64,000 bases of DNA from Lutjanus erythropterus (taxonomy: Eukaryota; Chordata; Actinopteri; Lutjaniformes; Lutjanidae), in the NCBI GenBank assembly GCA_020091685.1, contig CM034608.1:641967-705966 (forward strand), written 5' to 3'. A model generated the notes under the pieces. That model was not told the origin of the DNA, ran no database searches, and was given only the letters and a program-made list of their open reading frames with translations. Positions 50,401 to 53,400 of this stretch are shown piece after piece. Numbering within the stretch: position 1 is the stretch's first letter; every line of letters starts with the position of its first letter. A program made the position numbers and the translations under genes.

Positions 50401-53400
50401 TTTCAAAAATTGTGAGCACAGTGGGCTAAGATAGTGATTTATCAGTACTTGAGTGCTTGAACGTTAAATGGCCTCAGTTAAAAATATTAAAATATTAGCC
50501 AATATTCACTTTTATTTCACATTTACTCAATCATTTTTGAAATACAATATTTTAGGTGTTTCTTAAACTCAAAGATTCAATTTTATCTAAAGAATAAAAG
50601 TAAATCATCACAAAACATTTTTCAAAATTTAGTATTTTGAGTTGGGCTCATAATTTAAGAGTAAAAAACAAAACCCCCTCAAAATATGATTTTATCCTAA
50701 TTTTCAAGAATGATGACCCTTTGTGTAGAAAGGTAAATAAATGAAGCTTGTAAAGATGATAAAAATAGAGTGAAGGAATCTGCATCATGGCAACAGAGTT
50801 TGTTTGAACTTGAATCATTTTCTCAAGACTGAAAAGCCAGGGTTAGTTCCAAAGTTAGCTCTCTAACCCTCTAATCCTCCTAGTCGTCAGACTGACATCC
50901 GATATGGGCAAATGCATAGTGAGATGTGTGATCCTCATGTGTACTAATGATTCAGCGCTACAGTACCTGCTGAGGGAACAATGACAGTCATTCTGCAACA
51001 GCTGAGGTTGTTGGACAGCAGTATGTTACAGTCTATTAATAGGCTGCAGTTTGAATGTTTAGGGTTACAGGTGAGCTGCATGATCTGTACAGCTGCTACA
51101 TCAGGATTAGTGCACTCTATATTTAGCACAGGTAAGTGTTCCCTTCACATACTGCTGTGTTTCAGTATATTTGAAGGGGTAAAGCTCCAGAGATTTGGTA
51201 TTGCATTTCCATAAAGTTGGGTTGAGTCACAAGAGACTGATTAAAACAGACCAACAGAGTCTGAGGAGTGAAGACTTATAGTCCTTAGTATGACCTCCAT
51301 GCCTGGTGAGTTCCCCTTGAAAAGAGGTTCTTCCTCTTTAATTGCACTGAAAACACTGACTCACTCATGGAAATAATGTAGCACAGAGGGTTGTTGTGAC
51401 CTTTATGTGTAACTGATGCGGTCATTCCCAAGACATAACAGAAACTACAAGTATCTCCTGTCACCTCATCCACCCAAAAATACTATCTTTAAGGCTGTGT
51501 GTATGCTCGCTGTGAGCACATCAGGCTGCCCAGGCCATCTCATGTTCTCTGATCCAATCAGCAGTGGCTTATCTCCTCCTCTTCTGGGCCTGCAGCTGCC
51601 ACCACAGTAATTCCCATACATTTATGTCTACAGGAACTCTGGAAACAATCCACCAGTCCAGGCATGGCACCCAAACTGGAAACATTAGCCCTGATCTATG
51701 ATTACAGCAGCAGCATTTGCTCTCTTCGCTCTTTGCCTTGGTGCTTTTTAAGGTTATAATTATTCAGAGTGCTGAGTAATGAACAGTCTCAGTTTAATTT
51801 CAGTTGAATGTGTGAACATCTGAAGAAAGATGGCTGTTAGTCCGCCCCTGTCTGCATGTGGTGGAGGGACAGAACTGGCTCATACACAGAATTACTAATT
51901 TATGACATTTCAAAATGGTAATCCAAATTGCTCGCCTGGTTGTCACACCAGTTATATGACAATTAAAGGAGTAATTTGACATGAGAATAATTTGACATGA
52001 GAAATCTGAAGTTGCATTACTGGTGGGCTGTTGGCTCAGTTGGGGGAGAGTCCTCTCTACCTCCCTACCTTTGGCCTTTGGTAGATATGTAAATTACAGT
52101 CATGCAACACTACAGCTCTACATCAAGAATCAAACATGATGTTACTTTTGCTACATCCAATAAATGAACAAAATAAAAACACTGTATTATGTTACATTTT
52201 GTCTGCCCAATACATCACATGAAGAGGGTAGAATATAAAAGGGTCAGTTCACCCAAAATTATGAAAAAAGGTTTCTCTCTCTATTTTTGGCTTCATTTAT
52301 CCAGGTTTTGAGATATCTGCCTCTGAGATTTCTGTCTTTACCCTCCAGTCAGTTGAGGTGAATGGAACTGCAACACGTCTTTCCATGAACAATGTCCCTG
52401 TTACTGTGGGTCATCCAGAACACACAGCAGGCAGCTCACATATGGAGTATTCTGTTGGTAGAAAGTAATTCCAAAGCGCACTGTGGACAGTGATGTCTTT
52501 GGATTATCCAGTGGGACATTGTGCAGTAAGAGACTCAGGATAAAGATAGTTGATTGTTGCAGGTCGTCAAATACTGACGTTCTGGGAATGAGACTCAACG
52601 ATCAACCATCTGACCGACCCGTGATTGGCCAGAGTCTCCTGTTATACATTTTCTAAAGCTATTATGGAGCTTTTGCCCAATGACACCACAAACAAACTGA
52701 CACAAGATCACATGGTTACATATGACAACAAAGTTGGGTCATCCCTCATGCTGACAGAGGGTGGGCTCAGCAGTGCAGACCAATGGTATGGAAGTATCAG
52801 TCAACATTGTTATGATAACGTGTGGCAAATATCAAACTGTATCCAGTACATGATTCTAACATCTTAAAACACTTTTAACCTTTTAAAAGCAATAACTTGG
52901 TGTGTTGTAGCACGTATGAAAAACCACAAACGTACACCTGGCTTGCCGTAGTTGGGGTGCAGTTTTGTGTGAGTGAAATGTTTGGTCACTGATATAGACA
53001 GCTGTGCTGATTCAAACTTGTGAACACTGTGACAGTCCCAGTTTAGTGTGTGGGCTGTGTGCAGAGCTGATGCTATGTTGTATGTCAGGGCCAGACTAAC
53101 AGTAACATTCCAACCAAAGATAAACCAGCAGAGGAGGCTTCACTTCTGTGTGTGTGACTGAACCGTGCTCTGCCAGCTCAGTGTCTGATTTCAGCCCCCA
53201 GAGCCGCAAAAGGAGAAAACTCCTCTTTGTTAGATCTGAGCTGCCCAATGAGACAAATGTTTGTCTTTGAGTGTAGTCCAGCAGGCTGCTCCTCATTGCC
53301 TTTTACAGCTATGCTCCGGCACTGAGCAGGAAAAAAAACCTGTTATGGTTTTCTCTCTGAGTGCTGGTGGAAGTTCTCATTCCCTTTCCAGGAGTTGCTT